A DNA stretch of 64,000 bases from Rhizobiaceae bacterium (GCA_019635755.1 JAHBYW010000009.1:62001-126000); one strand, 5' to 3'. Positions 49,299-59,769 are shown, counted from the first letter of the stretch. A program made the numbers and translations. Notes: a model not told the origin generated them from the letters alone.

Positions 49299-50474
49299 CT
49301 AAGCAGCCGCCTTCAGCGCGGCTTTCTGCTGGCCGAAGGCCCAGTCGAGCCAGGGTAGGAGCGCCTGGACATCGGCGGTCTCGACAGTAGCGCCGCACCA
49401 AATGCGCAGCCCAGGCGGCGCGTCGCGATACGCCCCGATGTCGTAGGCCACGCCGTCCTTTTCCAGGGCCGAGGCCAAGCCCTTGGCGAAGGCAGCCTGC
49501 GCATCGGCGTCGAGCGCGGTAACCGCCGGGTCGACGATCGACAGGCAGACAGACGTGTTGGAGCGCGTCGCGGGGTCGACCGCCAGATGGCCGAGCCACG
49601 ACGAGCCCGAGACGAACCCGTCGATGGCCGCGAAATTCGCGTCGGCGCGCCTGCGCAGTCCGTCGAGCCCGCCAATCGACTTCGCCCATTGCAGCGCGTC
49701 GATATAGTCCTCGACGCACAGCATCGACGGCGTGTTGATCGTCTCGCCCTTGAAGATGCCCTCGATCAGCTTGCCGCCGGAGGTCAGACGGAAGATTTTT
49801 GGCAGCGGCCAGGCCGGCTTGTAGCTTTCCAGCCGCTCGACGGCGCGCGGGCTGAGGATCAGTATGCCGTGCGCGCCCTCGCCGCCCAGCACCTTCTGCC
49901 AGGAGAAGGTGACGACATCGAGTTTCGCGAAATCGAGGTTCTGCGCGAAGGCGGCCGAGGTCGCGTCGCAGATCGTCAGGCCCTTGCGATCGGCCGGGAT
50001 GAAGTCGCCGTTCGGCACGCGCACGCCCGACGTCGTGCCGTTCCAGGTGAACACCACGTCGCGGTCGAAATCGATCGTCGCGAGGTCCGGCAACCGGCCG
50101 TAGTCGGCCTTGATCGTGCGCGCGTCGGCCAGCTTAAGCTGCTTCACCACATCGGTGACCCAGCCCTCGCCGAAACTTTCCCAGGCGACCATGTCGACAC
50201 CGCGCGCGCCGAGCAGCGACCACATCGCCATCTCGACGGCGCCCGTGTCCGACGCCGGCACGATGCCGATGCGGTGCGTGTCCGGAACCTGCAGCACCTC
50301 GCGGGTCAGCGCGATCGCCTGCTCCAGCCGCGCCTTGCCGATCTTGGCGCGGTGCGAGCGGCCGAGCGGCGCATGCTTCAGCGCTTCGGGCGACCAGCCA
50401 GGTCGCTTCGCGCAGGGTCCGGAGGAGAAATTGGGGTTTGCGGGACGGAGTCCCGGCTTGGGCAGAGTCGTCAT
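49299..50474 (-). CDS. serC: Phosphoserine aminotransferase
   Basis: 391 residues of the alphaproteobacterial SerC subfamily: [17 protein letters not shown] at the N terminus, [26 protein letters not shown], the PLP lysine in [18 protein letters not shown] near residue 195, and [15 protein letters not shown]. It transaminates 3-phosphohydroxypyruvate to phosphoserine (and may serve PLP synthesis). A serC-type RNA leader precedes it and serA follows 161 bases downstream. Confidence 0.95.
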   Translation of the reverse strand: MTTLPKPGLRPANPNFSSGPCAKRPGWSPEALKHAPLGRSHRAKIGKARLEQAIALTREVLQVPDTHRIGIVPASDTGAVEMAMWSLLGARGVDMVAWESFGEGWVTDVVKQLKLADARTIKADYGRLPDLATIDFDRDVVFTWNGTTSGVRVPNGDFIPADRKGLTICDATSAAFAQNLDFAKLDVVTFSWQKVLGGEGAHGILILSPRAVERLESYKPAWPLPKIFRLTSGGKLIEGIFKGETINTPSMLCVEDYIDALQWAKSIGGLDGLRRRADANFAAIDGFVSGSSWLGHLAVDPATRSNTSVCLSIVDPAVTALDADAQAAFAKGLASALEKDGVAYDIGAYRDAPPGLRIWCGATVETADVQALLPWLDWAFGQQKAALKAAA

Positions 50475-50530
50475 CGTGGCCTATCCTTCCAGATAGAAAG
50501 CCCCTCGTTGGGGAGGGGTGTCCCACGGAT
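50475..50530 (-). ncRNA. serC RNA leader motif
   Basis: The RNA immediately before the serC ATG folds into two short hairpins: CCCCT...AGGGG (50501-50505 with 50514-50518 on the plus strand), then CTATC-TGGAAG-GATAG (50481-50496), whose loop and 3' arm carry the GGAAGGA ribosome site. Order, spacing and position fit the alphaproteobacterial serC motif as I remember it. Confidence 0.65.
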
Positions 50531-50600
50531 GGCGTTAGGCCCTCGGCGTCATGGCGTCAAGAGGATTGTTTCTGTCGCGCTCGGACCATTCCCGGCGCGC

Positions 50601-51353
50601 TCACCAGAGGTCGTAACGCACGCCGAGCTTGATCTGGTGGAGGTCGAGTCCCTGTCGGATGGCATAGGTGTTCACGCCGGTGATCTCGGCGTATTCCGCC
50701 TTGGGCGCGCGCAGATACTGGTAGCCAAGGTCGAGCGCCCAGTTCGGCGCGACCTGATAGGCGACGCCGCCGCCCAGCGAGTAGGCGACGCTGTAGCCGC
50801 GGTTCACGTCGGTGTAGTCGATATCGGGCGTGGCACCGGCGAAGTCGATCTGCGCGTCGTAGCGGCGGGTGGACTGAACCAGGCCGACGCCGGCGCCGAC
50901 ATAGGGCGTGAAGCCGACGAAAGTGCCGAGGTCGCCATAGGCGCTGATCATGCCGCTCCACATCTTGTTGTCGGTATTGGCCTGGGCCGACACCACGCCC
51001 GGATCGACATAGACCAGTTCGGACGTCTGGCTGTTCAGCAGACCGATATTGGCTTCCATGCGGAAGTAGTCGGTGAAGTGGTAGCCGAACCCGACGGTCG
51101 CCGAGATCGGCAGGCTGTCCTCGGTGAAGCGCGCGGTCACCGGCGCGCCGATCGCGCCGTCGAGCACCGGGCGGTTGAAATTGTAGCTGACGTCGCCGCG
51201 CAGGTACCAGCCGGACCCTACCTCGACCGGGACTTCGGGGGCGTAGTCGACATTGTCGACCACGATCGGCGGGTCGTAGTCGGCCGCGCCGGCGGCCACG
51301 GCGGAGAGCAGCAGGGCCGTTGCCGACAGGACGGTGCGTGAGGTGGTGAACAT
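50601..51353 (-). CDS. Outer-membrane beta-barrel protein, Omp25/porin-like
   Basis: 250 residues with a signal peptide (MFTTSRTVLSATALLLSAVAAG, cleavage near AADY). Alternating aromatic/hydrophobic strands typical of an eight-stranded barrel include GWYLRGDVSYNFNRP, ISATVGFGYHFTDYFRMEAN, GFTPYVGAGVGLVQS and the terminal LHQIKLGVRYDLW with a C-terminal aromatic. It resembles the Omp25/Omp31 family of Brucella and rhizobia. It has its own promoter region and lies downstream of a second porin gene. Confidence 0.85.
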   Translation of the reverse strand: MFTTSRTVLSATALLLSAVAAGAADYDPPIVVDNVDYAPEVPVEVGSGWYLRGDVSYNFNRPVLDGAIGAPVTARFTEDSLPISATVGFGYHFTDYFRMEANIGLLNSQTSELVYVDPGVVSAQANTDNKMWSGMISAYGDLGTFVGFTPYVGAGVGLVQSTRRYDAQIDFAGATPDIDYTDVNRGYSVAYSLGGGVAYQVAPNWALDLGYQYLRAPKAEYAEITGVNTYAIRQGLDLHQIKLGVRYDLW

Positions 51354-51469
51354 GCGAGACTCCCGGCGCGTGGATGGTACGAATCCATCCGCTTTCGGGA
51401 GCGATTGTTAACCATACCGGTTAAGCGGCGGTTAAGGATAACCAACCCTTGCGGCGATTTCGCCGACCC

Positions 51470-51503
51470 CAAAACGAAACCGCCCGGCGCTGGGCCGGGC
51501 GGT
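51470..51503 (-). terminator. Terminator of the downstream porin-like gene at 51526
   Basis: On the minus strand ACCGCCCGGC...GCCGGGCGGT forms a 10-bp stem followed by TTTCGTTTTG, 23 bases after the stop codon at 51526. Confidence 0.85.
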
Positions 51504-51525
51504 CGCGATACGATCGGGTGTGGCG

Positions 51526-52377
51526 CTACTTGGTGTAGATCGGCTCGGGCGCCGGCTCGTAGGCCACGTCGGTGTCGCAGCCAGACTTGCCGCCGAACTG
51601 GTAGCGCAGGCCGGCACGTCCCTCGTGGATGTTCAGGCCCTTGTCGAAGCCGGGTCCGGCGCCGGGGCCGGTCGTCGGGGCCAGCTCGAACATGCGGCCG
51701 CCGGTGATGTGGCTGTAGCGGTAGCCGACATCGAGCTTCAGCTTGTTGGTCAGGCAGTAGGATGTGCCGACCATCGCGGCATAGGCGAAGCGCCAGCTGG
51801 CCGTGCCGTCATGCACGGTGGTCACGCCGCCGACCGTGTTGCGCAGATCGTCCCACTTCAGGTAGGCGCCGCCGAGACCGCCGCCGACATAGGGCGTGAA
51901 GCCGCCCCAGGTGCCGAGATCGGCATAGGCGTTGGCCAGCATCAGGAGCGCGCGGTAGGACGAAGTGTCCACCGAGGTGCAGGCGACGCCGCCGCAGACG
52001 CCGCTGGTCTGGCCGTTGAAGTCCGACTTCAGGAAGTAGTCGAAGGTCAGGTCGGCGCGCAGGTGCTTGCTGATCTGGTAGCCGAGACCGCCGCCGACGG
52101 AGAAGGCGCCCTTCAGCTCGCCGAAGTCGAAGCTTCCGGTGCCGGGCAGCGGGTTGCAGCAGCCGGTGACGCCGTAGGTGATGTAGTCGGCGCCCTGGAA
52201 CTTCGAGATGCGGTAGCCGACATCGCCGCGAATGTACCAGCCGCCGTAGTCCTCGTAGACGACTTCGGCCGGCGGTGCCTCGTACACCGGCGGCTCATAG
52301 AGATCGGCGGCAACGGCCGGAACCGCGGCCACGGCGAACAGCAAGGCGAGAAGTGCCCGCTTTACGTTCTGGAACAT
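51526..52377 (-). CDS. Outer-membrane beta-barrel protein, Omp31-like porin
   Basis: 283 residues with a signal peptide (MFQNVKRALLALLFAVAAVP, cleavage near AVAA). After a Tyr/Pro-rich linker (LYEPPVYEAPPAEVVYEDYG) come beta strands such as GGWYIRGDVGYRISKF, GGGLGYQISKHLRADLTFDY, GFTPYVGGGLGGAYLKW and LDVGYRYSHITGG. A cysteine-containing insert (GVCGGVACTS) is unusual for a porin loop. The start at 52377 is preferred over 52383 because AAGGGG directly abuts the latter. Confidence 0.87.
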   Translation of the reverse strand: MFQNVKRALLALLFAVAAVPAVAADLYEPPVYEAPPAEVVYEDYGGWYIRGDVGYRISKFQGADYITYGVTGCCNPLPGTGSFDFGELKGAFSVGGGLGYQISKHLRADLTFDYFLKSDFNGQTSGVCGGVACTSVDTSSYRALLMLANAYADLGTWGGFTPYVGGGLGGAYLKWDDLRNTVGGVTTVHDGTASWRFAYAAMVGTSYCLTNKLKLDVGYRYSHITGGRMFELAPTTGPGAGPGFDKGLNIHEGRAGLRYQFGGKSGCDTDVAYEPAPEPIYTK

Positions 52378-52601
52378 GGTCATCCCCTTGGCAGAATCGG
52401 GGACACACACTCCCCGACGATTGAACTCGTTAGGGATAATGAAGTGCAAAGGTTAAGCCCGGTTTAACCGTGCGGATTAACCATGAGGGGGGCAGCCGCT
52501 CTTTGCATGGCGTGCAATCAAGAAGCGCGGTCCGGTTTCCGATCTACAGGTGAACTGCTATTCTGCACTGCAGTAAGCTCACGAACTGAGAAGGAGCGAG
52601 C

Positions 52602-53273
52602 ATGGCTATTTTCGTGAAAGACGGACAGGCCACGGGACCAAGGGTTCTCAACCTTCGTTGCCCCGTCTGCCGACACGCAGGGGCATTTCACGGGTATCGC
52701 GACTGCAGTGACATAGGCTGGAATCCGATCGTCAAGAATAAGCCAAACGGAACGGGGAAGTATCAGGATATCAATGTAGCGGGCATGCGCATGTGCCCGA
52801 ACCACGAATGTGGCGCCCTCGTTTTCGTGTTCTACGACCCGCAAAGCGAAAGCATTACGAGCTTTCCACCGGAGCTTGTTGATTTCGACAGCACGGACTT
52901 ACCTCCCGCAATACTCGCCACTCTGGAAGAAGCCGTCGCCTGTCACGCTGCGGGCGCCTATCGAGGCGCCGCGCTTATGGTGCGGCGCTTATTGGAAGAA
53001 TTGTGCGATGATCGAGGCGCAACCGGTGGGAACCTAAAAGGTCGAATTGCCTCTCTCAGCTCTGTTGCTGTTATCCCAGCCGATCTTCTGGCGGCGGCAG
53101 ATGAACTAAGAATCCTCGGCAATGACGCCGCTCATGTTGAGGCCAAAGATTATAACATCATCGGCAAGGAAGAGGCGGAAATTGCCATAGACCTCTCGAA
53201 AGAATTGCTCAAGGCGGTCTACCAATACAGTTCACTCGTTGCGCGGCTTAAGTCTCTAGCTAAAAAGACCTAG
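52602..53273 (+). CDS. DUF4145-domain protein with N-terminal zinc-ribbon-like region
   Basis: 223 residues. The N terminus has a C-x2-C pair in RCPVCRHAGAF and a second C-x4-C pair in MCPNHECGALVF, a likely zinc ribbon. The C-terminal two thirds (about 105-215) match DUF4145: ATLEEAVACHAAGAYRGAAL, VRRLLEELC, LRILGNDAAHVEAKDY. DUF4145 is a HEPN-like helical domain common in accessory and defence proteins. Base composition is visibly AT-richer than its neighbours, which suggests recent acquisition. GAAGGAG precedes the ATG. It stands alone. Confidence 0.75.
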   Translation: MAIFVKDGQATGPRVLNLRCPVCRHAGAFHGYRDCSDIGWNPIVKNKPNGTGKYQDINVAGMRMCPNHECGALVFVFYDPQSESITSFPPELVDFDSTDLPPAILATLEEAVACHAAGAYRGAALMVRRLLEELCDDRGATGGNLKGRIASLSSVAVIPADLLAAADELRILGNDAAHVEAKDYNIIGKEEAEIAIDLSKELLKAVYQYSSLVARLKSLAKKT

Positions 53274-53284
53274 AAGGTCTTATT

Positions 53285-54637
<1,353 letters not shown>

Positions 54638-54780
54638 GTACGCTGACGTCCCCGCCACTCAGGGCTTCCCCACGCCGAGCAATGCCACAGAACCGGGAAG
54701 CGTCGGCATCACATTGTGTGAGCCGCTGTTACGAAATCCACACCGGCGTTTTAGTTTTCCACCCCATGCCTAACAAGGGG

Positions 54781-55827
54781 CTAACGCAGCGTGAGGATCC
54801 AGTTTCTTAACAGGGAAACCGCATCGGGGTCCGGCAGGTGGCGGCCGAGCTCCGGCATCATCACGCCCGGCTCCGTGCTTTCGACCCGGTAGAGCAGAAT
54901 CGAGGCGTCCGGATCGCCCGGCACGATGTCGAAGGCGCGGCCGCCTGACCCCTTGCCAGCGGCGACCGGCCGTTTGTTGATGCCGATTGTCACGCCTTCC
55001 GGCTCACCGAAGGTCAGGAACAGGCCGGAATTGCTGGCCGGGCCCTCCCGGCGATGGCAGTGCGCGCAATTGACGTCCAGCCAAGCGCGGGCGCGGTGGT
55101 TCAGATCCGCCGCCTCGTCGCGCCAGTGCGGCACCGATGGTGCGGCGGAAGGATCGGGGGCGCCGGCGAGGATGCCGGCCGCGGACCAGCGGGCGAGCTG
55201 ATTCTGCGCACCCTCGGCATAGGGGAAATCGTGGTTGAGGTTGCGGGCCTTGGGCCCGAGCGGCACGATCTCGCCGTTGAAGGCGTGGCAGGCCTTGCAC
55301 TGGTTGCGGTTGGGGACGGCATAGGTGAACGCCAGCGGGCTGCCGTCGGCGGCCACCGACTCGATCTCGACCTTCGCGCCGGCGATCTTCAGCTCGGCAT
55401 CGGTCCCCGCCGCGTTCCAGACATAGGCCGAGGCAAGCCAGCCCGCCTCCTGGCGCAGCATGACGCGCGTCTCGACGATGCGGATGTTCTTGTCGGGGTC
55501 GCGGTAGTCGGCGGGAAAGGCAAAGGTCTTGATCAGCGCCGTGCCGACCGGAAAGTCGAACGCCTCCGTCCCGTCATAGGTCGCGGAGAGGCCTGTGGGC
55601 ACATAAACGAAGCGGTACTTCAGCGCGCTGTCGGAGAAGAGCGGCGTCGCGACATCGAAGGGCAGTACGCCGACGGCGGGCTTCTGCGCCGGCAGATCGT
55701 CGAAGAAACCGTATTCGGAGAGCAGCTTCGGCGGAGTTTTGGCGAGGATCGCGGCGTCGTTGGGTGAGGCCTGGGCGGGGGTGAGGATAGCCACGAGTGC
55801 CAGCGCCGCAAACATGAATGACAGCAC
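54781..55827 (-). CDS. Exported diheme c-type cytochrome (SO2930/HNE_0200 family)
   Basis: About 348 residues. The signal peptide LSFMFAALALVAILTPAQAS is followed by a conserved LSEYGFFDDLPAQKPAVGV block. Two heme-binding C-x2-C-H motifs are visible: CKACH in NQCKACHAFNGEIVPLG and CAHCH in DVNCAHCHRREG, with a likely methionine ligand in PGVMMPELGR. This family (TIGR03806, from memory) occurs beside the parallel beta-helix family found immediately upstream here. GTG at 55827 has GGAG at good spacing; ATG at 55815 is the alternative. Electron-transfer partner unknown. Confidence 0.85.
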   Translation of the reverse strand: MLSFMFAALALVAILTPAQASPNDAAILAKTPPKLLSEYGFFDDLPAQKPAVGVLPFDVATPLFSDSALKYRFVYVPTGLSATYDGTEAFDFPVGTALIKTFAFPADYRDPDKNIRIVETRVMLRQEAGWLASAYVWNAAGTDAELKIAGAKVEIESVAADGSPLAFTYAVPNRNQCKACHAFNGEIVPLGPKARNLNHDFPYAEGAQNQLARWSAAGILAGAPDPSAAPSVPHWRDEAADLNHRARAWLDVNCAHCHRREGPASNSGLFLTFGEPEGVTIGINKRPVAAGKGSGGRAFDIVPGDPDASILLYRVESTEPGVMMPELGRHLPDPDAVSLLRNWILTLR

Positions 55828-55963
55828 CCCCTCTCCGACGCGGCTTCGCCGCGCCACCTCTCCCCCTGCCCGGGGGAGAGGATGGGCGCCAAGATCACGG
55901 CCGGCTATCCTCTCCCCCGTCGATCGGGGGAGAGGTGGTTCGCGAAGCGAACCGGAGAGGGGG
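55827..55963. repeat. Double-arm palindromic repeat between beta-helix and cytochrome genes
   Basis: CCCCCTCTCCG (55827-55837) pairs with CGGAGAGGGGG (55953-55963), and CCACCTCTCCCCC (55854-55866) with GGGGGAGAGGTGG (55926-55938). Two inner hairpins, CCTCTCCCCC...GGGGGAGAGG at 55856-55880 and 55909-55935, would form arms. The right end of the element supplies the GGAG ribosome site of the cytochrome gene. Confidence 0.8.
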
Positions 55964-55992
55964 TCGATGTCAGTGCTCATTCACGAAAGAGT

Positions 55993-57231
55993 TCACGCGC
56001 CCCCGTCCTGCGGCAGCTTCACCGGCGACGGTTCGGGCAGCGAGCCCTTGTAGCCGGAGATGTCGGTGTCCGGCCACCAGCCCCAGGGCAGGAGCAGCTG
56101 CGAGATCATCTTGAGGTTGACGAAGGTCGTGCCCTCGGCCTCGTCGACGTAGATCTGGTTCTCGGCGGAGGTCCACGAGAAATATTCCGGAATCGTCGTC
56201 ACGCCGTCCCACACGATGTCGGGAACCGGCGTGCCCGAGACGTCGGAAATGGTCTTGCCCACCTCGCCGTCGGGCGCGTTGCCGCCGTCGCCGTAGGTGT
56301 TGCCGTGCACGTAGACGCCGCGCGGCACGAACATGTAGGCGTCGTCGTCATAGTCGTTCGGATAGGCAGCGATCAGCACATGCGCGGTCGCGTTGCCCGA
56401 CAGCGTGTTGTTGAAGACGTGCACGTTGCGGTTGGCCATCACCATGATGCCCATGCCCTTCGGCACGATCGCGACGATGTTGCCCTTCGGCGCGAAATTC
56501 GGCGTGTCGTTATCGACCACCTGGTTATCGAAGACGCGGATGTCGTGGCCGCCCTGCACCGGCAGGTTGGGCAGGTCGAAGATCAGGATGCCGCCGGTGT
56601 TGTGGGTGGCGACGTTGTTGTAGACGTCCGCCTTGAACGAGTTCTCGATCTCGATGCCGGCGACGTTGTACTCGGCGCGCGAATTGCGAACGACGATGTA
56701 TTCGCTCTGGCCGACATAGATGCCCGCGTCCGCCGCTCCGCGGACGGTCACGCCGTCGATCAGCACGTTCTTCGACGAGACGGGATAGACGCCGTAGGCA
56801 CCGTTCTTCTCGTTCGGCCCATTGGTCCACTCGACGCGCAGGTTTCGGAAGGTGATCTGGTCGGAGCCCTTCGACTTCACGCCGTCGCCCTTGCTGTCCT
56901 CGACGGCGAAATCCTGCAGCACCACGCGGTCGGAGGTGACGAGCAGTCCTTCGCCCGAACCGGTCTGGCCCTTGAAGGAGAGGATCGTCTGGTCGGGGCC
57001 GGCGCCAGCGACTGTCACGTCATCGACGTCGAGCGACAGGCCCTCGGTCAGCTCGAAGCGCCCGGCGCCGATCCGCACCGTGTCGCCCGGCTGCGCCAGG
57101 ATCAGCGCCTCGGTGAGGCGCTCGGCCGCGCCTTCGCCGGCATCGACGAGATGGATCTCCGCGGCCGCGATCGACGTGAACGCCAGCGAGACCGAGGCCA
57201 GCATCGCGGCCCGAAGCAGCAAGGTACGCAT
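55993..57231 (-). CDS. Exported parallel beta-helix repeat protein
   Basis: 412 residues with a signal peptide (MRTLLLRAAMLASVSLAFTS, cleavage near IAAAE). The body consists of right-handed parallel beta-helix coils: DVTVAGAGPDQTILSF, VVLQDFAVEDSKGDGVKSKG, NVLIDGVTVRGAADAGIYVG, IVVRNSRAEYNVAGIEIEN and NVHVFNNTLSGNATAHVLI. It matches the family (TIGR03805, from memory) that co-occurs with the diheme cytochrome downstream. The start at 57231 has GGAG nine bases ahead. Such proteins may bind or cleave polysaccharide, but no catalytic residues can be assigned. Confidence 0.82.
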   Translation of the reverse strand: MRTLLLRAAMLASVSLAFTSIAAAEIHLVDAGEGAAERLTEALILAQPGDTVRIGAGRFELTEGLSLDVDDVTVAGAGPDQTILSFKGQTGSGEGLLVTSDRVVLQDFAVEDSKGDGVKSKGSDQITFRNLRVEWTNGPNEKNGAYGVYPVSSKNVLIDGVTVRGAADAGIYVGQSEYIVVRNSRAEYNVAGIEIENSFKADVYNNVATHNTGGILIFDLPNLPVQGGHDIRVFDNQVVDNDTPNFAPKGNIVAIVPKGMGIMVMANRNVHVFNNTLSGNATAHVLIAAYPNDYDDDAYMFVPRGVYVHGNTYGDGGNAPDGEVGKTISDVSGTPVPDIVWDGVTTIPEYFSWTSAENQIYVDEAEGTTFVNLKMISQLLLPWGWWPDTDISGYKGSLPEPSPVKLPQDGGA

Positions 57232-57342
57232 CGACACATTCTCCACCGTCACCGTCGCGACGATGGCCCCCGCGTACCGCGCCTGTCAAGGAAACGGGAA
57301 GAGCCGCTGCGTAAGCTTGGCGGACGTCGGTCCGCGCCGGCG

Positions 57343-58548
57343 CTATGCAGGCCCGGCCGGGCCGCTGACGAAGGCTGTCTCGATCGCCCCCTTGCCCTTG
57401 ACCTCGATGGCGCCCCTCGCCTCGAGCCGCCACACGGCCGACAGGCGGCCGGCCGTTTCCGGCGCGACGTGGATCCGGCCCTCGGCGCCCGTCGATTCCA
57501 TTCGGGCGGCCATGTTCACGGCGTCGCCCCAGACATCGTAGAAGAATTTCCGCGACCCGACGACGCCCGCCACCAGCGGTCCGGAGGCGATGCCGATACG
57601 GATCGGCACGCCACCATCGAAGCGGGCGGCCGCGGCCAGCATGTCGAGCGCCAGCGCGACCAGCGCATCGGCGTGGTCCGGCCGCGCGGCCGGCACGCCG
57701 GAGACGACCATATAGGCATCGCCGGTCGTCTTGATCTTCTCCAGGCCGTGCCGCTCCACCAGCGCGTCGAACTGCGTGAAGACGCTGTCCAGAAACGTGA
57801 CCAGCGCCTCGGGCGCCATGGCGGCCGCGCGCATGGTGAAACCGGCCATGTCGGCGAACAGGACCGAGGCCTCGTCGTAGCGGTCGGCGACCTTCTTCCC
57901 GGGCTCCGACTTGAGCCGCTCGGCGATCGCCGCGGGCAGGATGTTGACCAGCAGCCCGTCGGAACGGTCCCGCTCCGCCTTGGCAACGGCTTCGGCGTTG
58001 GCGATCTGCCGTGCGCCGAAGAGCACCACCGCGAAGAGCAGTACATGCGTCCTGACGACGTTGATGAGCAGCATCGTGGGCTGGTCGGCGATGGCCTGCG
58101 CGTCGGTGACGAACGGCACGTAGAGATGGACGCAGACCGTGGCCACGCAGGAGATGACGGCGACGACGGAGCTCAGAACGGCCCGCTCCGCGCCCAGCAT
58201 CAGCACCGCGAAGACGCTGCCGGTGAAAAAGGCCAGCCAGAATCCCGCGCCGGTTCCGGCCTCCAGCGTGACGCGCCAGATGTCGATGAACGCCAGGACA
58301 ATCAGCGCGACGATGGCGACGGCCGAGCCGAAGCGGTGGAGCAGCGGGATGGCGCCGAAGATCGTCGCTCCGATCGCGGGCTCCAGACCCCAGTTCTCCG
58401 GATCAGAGCCGAAGAAGCGCCGGACGGCGATGGAATAGAGCATCGCCGCAGCGAGCCAGCAGATCACGTTGACGACCTTCAGGCGCCGGGCGACGGTCTC
58501 CGGATAGCCCGTGGTGCCGAATGCGATGAGCCGGGACAGACGCGGCAA
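57343..58548 (-). CDS. Membrane-bound class III adenylate cyclase
   Basis: 401 residues. The N-terminal 185 residues hold about six hydrophobic helices (VVNVICWLAAAMLYSIAV, AVAIVALIVLAFIDIW, VLSSVVAVISCVATVCVHLY, TMLLINVVRTHVLLFAVVLF). A short linker (LVNILPAAIAERLK) leads to a class III cyclase domain: metal-binding D233 in VLFADMAGFT, K273 and D277 in KTTGDAYM (lysine favours ATP), VGSRKFFYDVWGDAVNMAARM. It makes cAMP. The best start is a TTG at 58548 with AGGGAAGG ahead. It is followed by the beta-helix gene. Confidence 0.87.
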   Translation of the reverse strand: MPRLSRLIAFGTTGYPETVARRLKVVNVICWLAAAMLYSIAVRRFFGSDPENWGLEPAIGATIFGAIPLLHRFGSAVAIVALIVLAFIDIWRVTLEAGTGAGFWLAFFTGSVFAVLMLGAERAVLSSVVAVISCVATVCVHLYVPFVTDAQAIADQPTMLLINVVRTHVLLFAVVLFGARQIANAEAVAKAERDRSDGLLVNILPAAIAERLKSEPGKKVADRYDEASVLFADMAGFTMRAAAMAPEALVTFLDSVFTQFDALVERHGLEKIKTTGDAYMVVSGVPAARPDHADALVALALDMLAAAARFDGGVPIRIGIASGPLVAGVVGSRKFFYDVWGDAVNMAARMESTGAEGRIHVAPETAGRLSAVWRLEARGAIEVKGKGAIETAFVSGPAGPA

Positions 58549-58640
58549 GCCACCTTCCCTCCCATGGCGCGGGCGACCGCTGACAAGGAGCGGATCATCC
58601 GCCCGCTGCGCCGACCTTGCAAGCCGGGCGCCCGGGGGCC

Positions 58641-59351
58641 TCAGGCGCTGCGTGGCATACTGCCGCCGTCCGACCGCTCGCTCAGCCGGTAGAAGTCGAC
58701 GAGGAGCTTGCCGCGCTCGGGCCGGAAGACCCGGCCGGCAGCCCGGACCGACGCAATCCGGTCGATGCGGAAAGTGCGGAAATCGTCGCGGACCTCGCAC
58801 CAGGCGACCAGCGTCCAGACCTTGCCCCAGAACCACAGGCCAAGCGGGCGCACGTCGCGGCCGGCGGTGGCGCGGCCCTGCTCGTCGCTGTAGTCCAGCG
58901 TCAGCACGTCGCGCCTTTCGACCGCCCGTTCGATCAGGTCGATGCGCTCGCGGTCGGCGTCGGTCACCACCCACATCGGCGCATGGATCTGCGTGCGATC
59001 GATGCGGTCCTTCTCGGCCTCGGGCAGCACCGCGCCGATCTTGACCAGCGCCTCCTCCGCGGCCCGGGCCATCGCCGCGCCACCGAAGGCGCGCACCATG
59101 CGGGCGCCGGCGACCAGCGCAACGATCTCGTCACGCGTGAACATCAGCGGCGGAAGGTCGAAGCCTTCCCTCATCATGTAGCCGACGCCCGCCTCCCCAT
59201 CGATGGGAACGCCGGTCGACTGCAGGTCGGCGATGTCCCGGTAGATCGTGCGCTCCGACACTTCGAGCCAGCCCGCCAGCTTCGCGGCCGTGACGAGGCG
59301 CCCGCCGCGCAGGTGCTGGACGATCTGGAACAGTCGGTCGGCGCGTCTCAT
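58641..59351 (-). CDS. YafY-type HTH/WYL transcriptional regulator
   Basis: 236 residues: an HTH_11 winged helix (about 1-60; RRADRLFQIVQHLRGGRLVT, LEVSERTIYRDIADLQSTGV), a middle helical region (MFTRDEIVALVAGARMVRAF), and a WYL domain (about 135-205; LTLDYSDEQGRATAGRDVRP, GLWFWGKVWTLVAWCEVRDDF, RTFRIDRI). GGAGGGG precedes the ATG. A perfect CTCCTGACAG-N4-CTGTCAGGAG palindrome about 73 bp upstream is a likely autoregulatory operator. Confidence 0.88.
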   Translation of the reverse strand: MRRADRLFQIVQHLRGGRLVTAAKLAGWLEVSERTIYRDIADLQSTGVPIDGEAGVGYMMREGFDLPPLMFTRDEIVALVAGARMVRAFGGAAMARAAEEALVKIGAVLPEAEKDRIDRTQIHAPMWVVTDADRERIDLIERAVERRDVLTLDYSDEQGRATAGRDVRPLGLWFWGKVWTLVAWCEVRDDFRTFRIDRIASVRAAGRVFRPERGKLLVDFYRLSERSDGGSMPRSA

Positions 59352-59423
59352 CGGTTTCCCCTCCAGGGCAGCGGACATAGGCGTGGCCTGTTGCGAATGC
59401 CACCACCATATCCTGCCAGTGCA

Positions 59424-59447
59424 CTCCTGACAGCATTCTGTCAGGAG
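59424..59447. promoter_or_regulatory. Palindromic operator upstream of the WYL regulator
   Basis: CTCCTGACAG-CATT-CTGTCAGGAG, perfect 10-bp arms. The core GACAGCATTCTGTC is identical to the palindrome before matB at 1184-1197. It has no T-tract, so it is more likely an operator than a terminator of the DUF1127 gene. Confidence 0.6.
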
Positions 59448-59487
59448 CTCCCTCACATGCTGGAAATACCGAACGCATGCCGGACTG

Positions 59488-59661
59488 TCAGACGCGCCGC
59501 CCCGGAGCGCCCTCGAAATCGCAGGAGTCGGGCCAGCCGATGTCCTTGCGAATGCTCGCCGGGAGCGTGTTGAGGTAACGGATCGTGCGGATTTCGCGGT
59601 GGAACGTGCGGACCCTGCCAACGTAGCGCTGCACGGCGTAAACGGGCGCGAGGGGGTTCAT
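59488..59661 (-). CDS. DUF1127 (YjiS-like) small protein
   Basis: 57 residues, MNPLAPVYAVQRYVGRVRTF at the start and the DUF1127 signature TIRYLNTLPASIRKDIGWPD near the middle. Members are small, basic, often abundant proteins; some short ones bind RNA or affect phosphate and carbon metabolism. A GGAGG site precedes the ATG. It lies between the SDR gene and the WYL regulator in the same direction. Confidence 0.8.
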   Translation of the reverse strand: MNPLAPVYAVQRYVGRVRTFHREIRTIRYLNTLPASIRKDIGWPDSCDFEGAPGRRV

Positions 59662-59769
59662 GGCTTGCCTCCGAATCTCTTCTTCAAGGATCGGAGTATC
59701 GCACGGTGCTGCTGACAACATCGCGTCAGCAAGGCGCCGCTGGCGGCCTGCCCGGTGTCTTTCCGCGGT

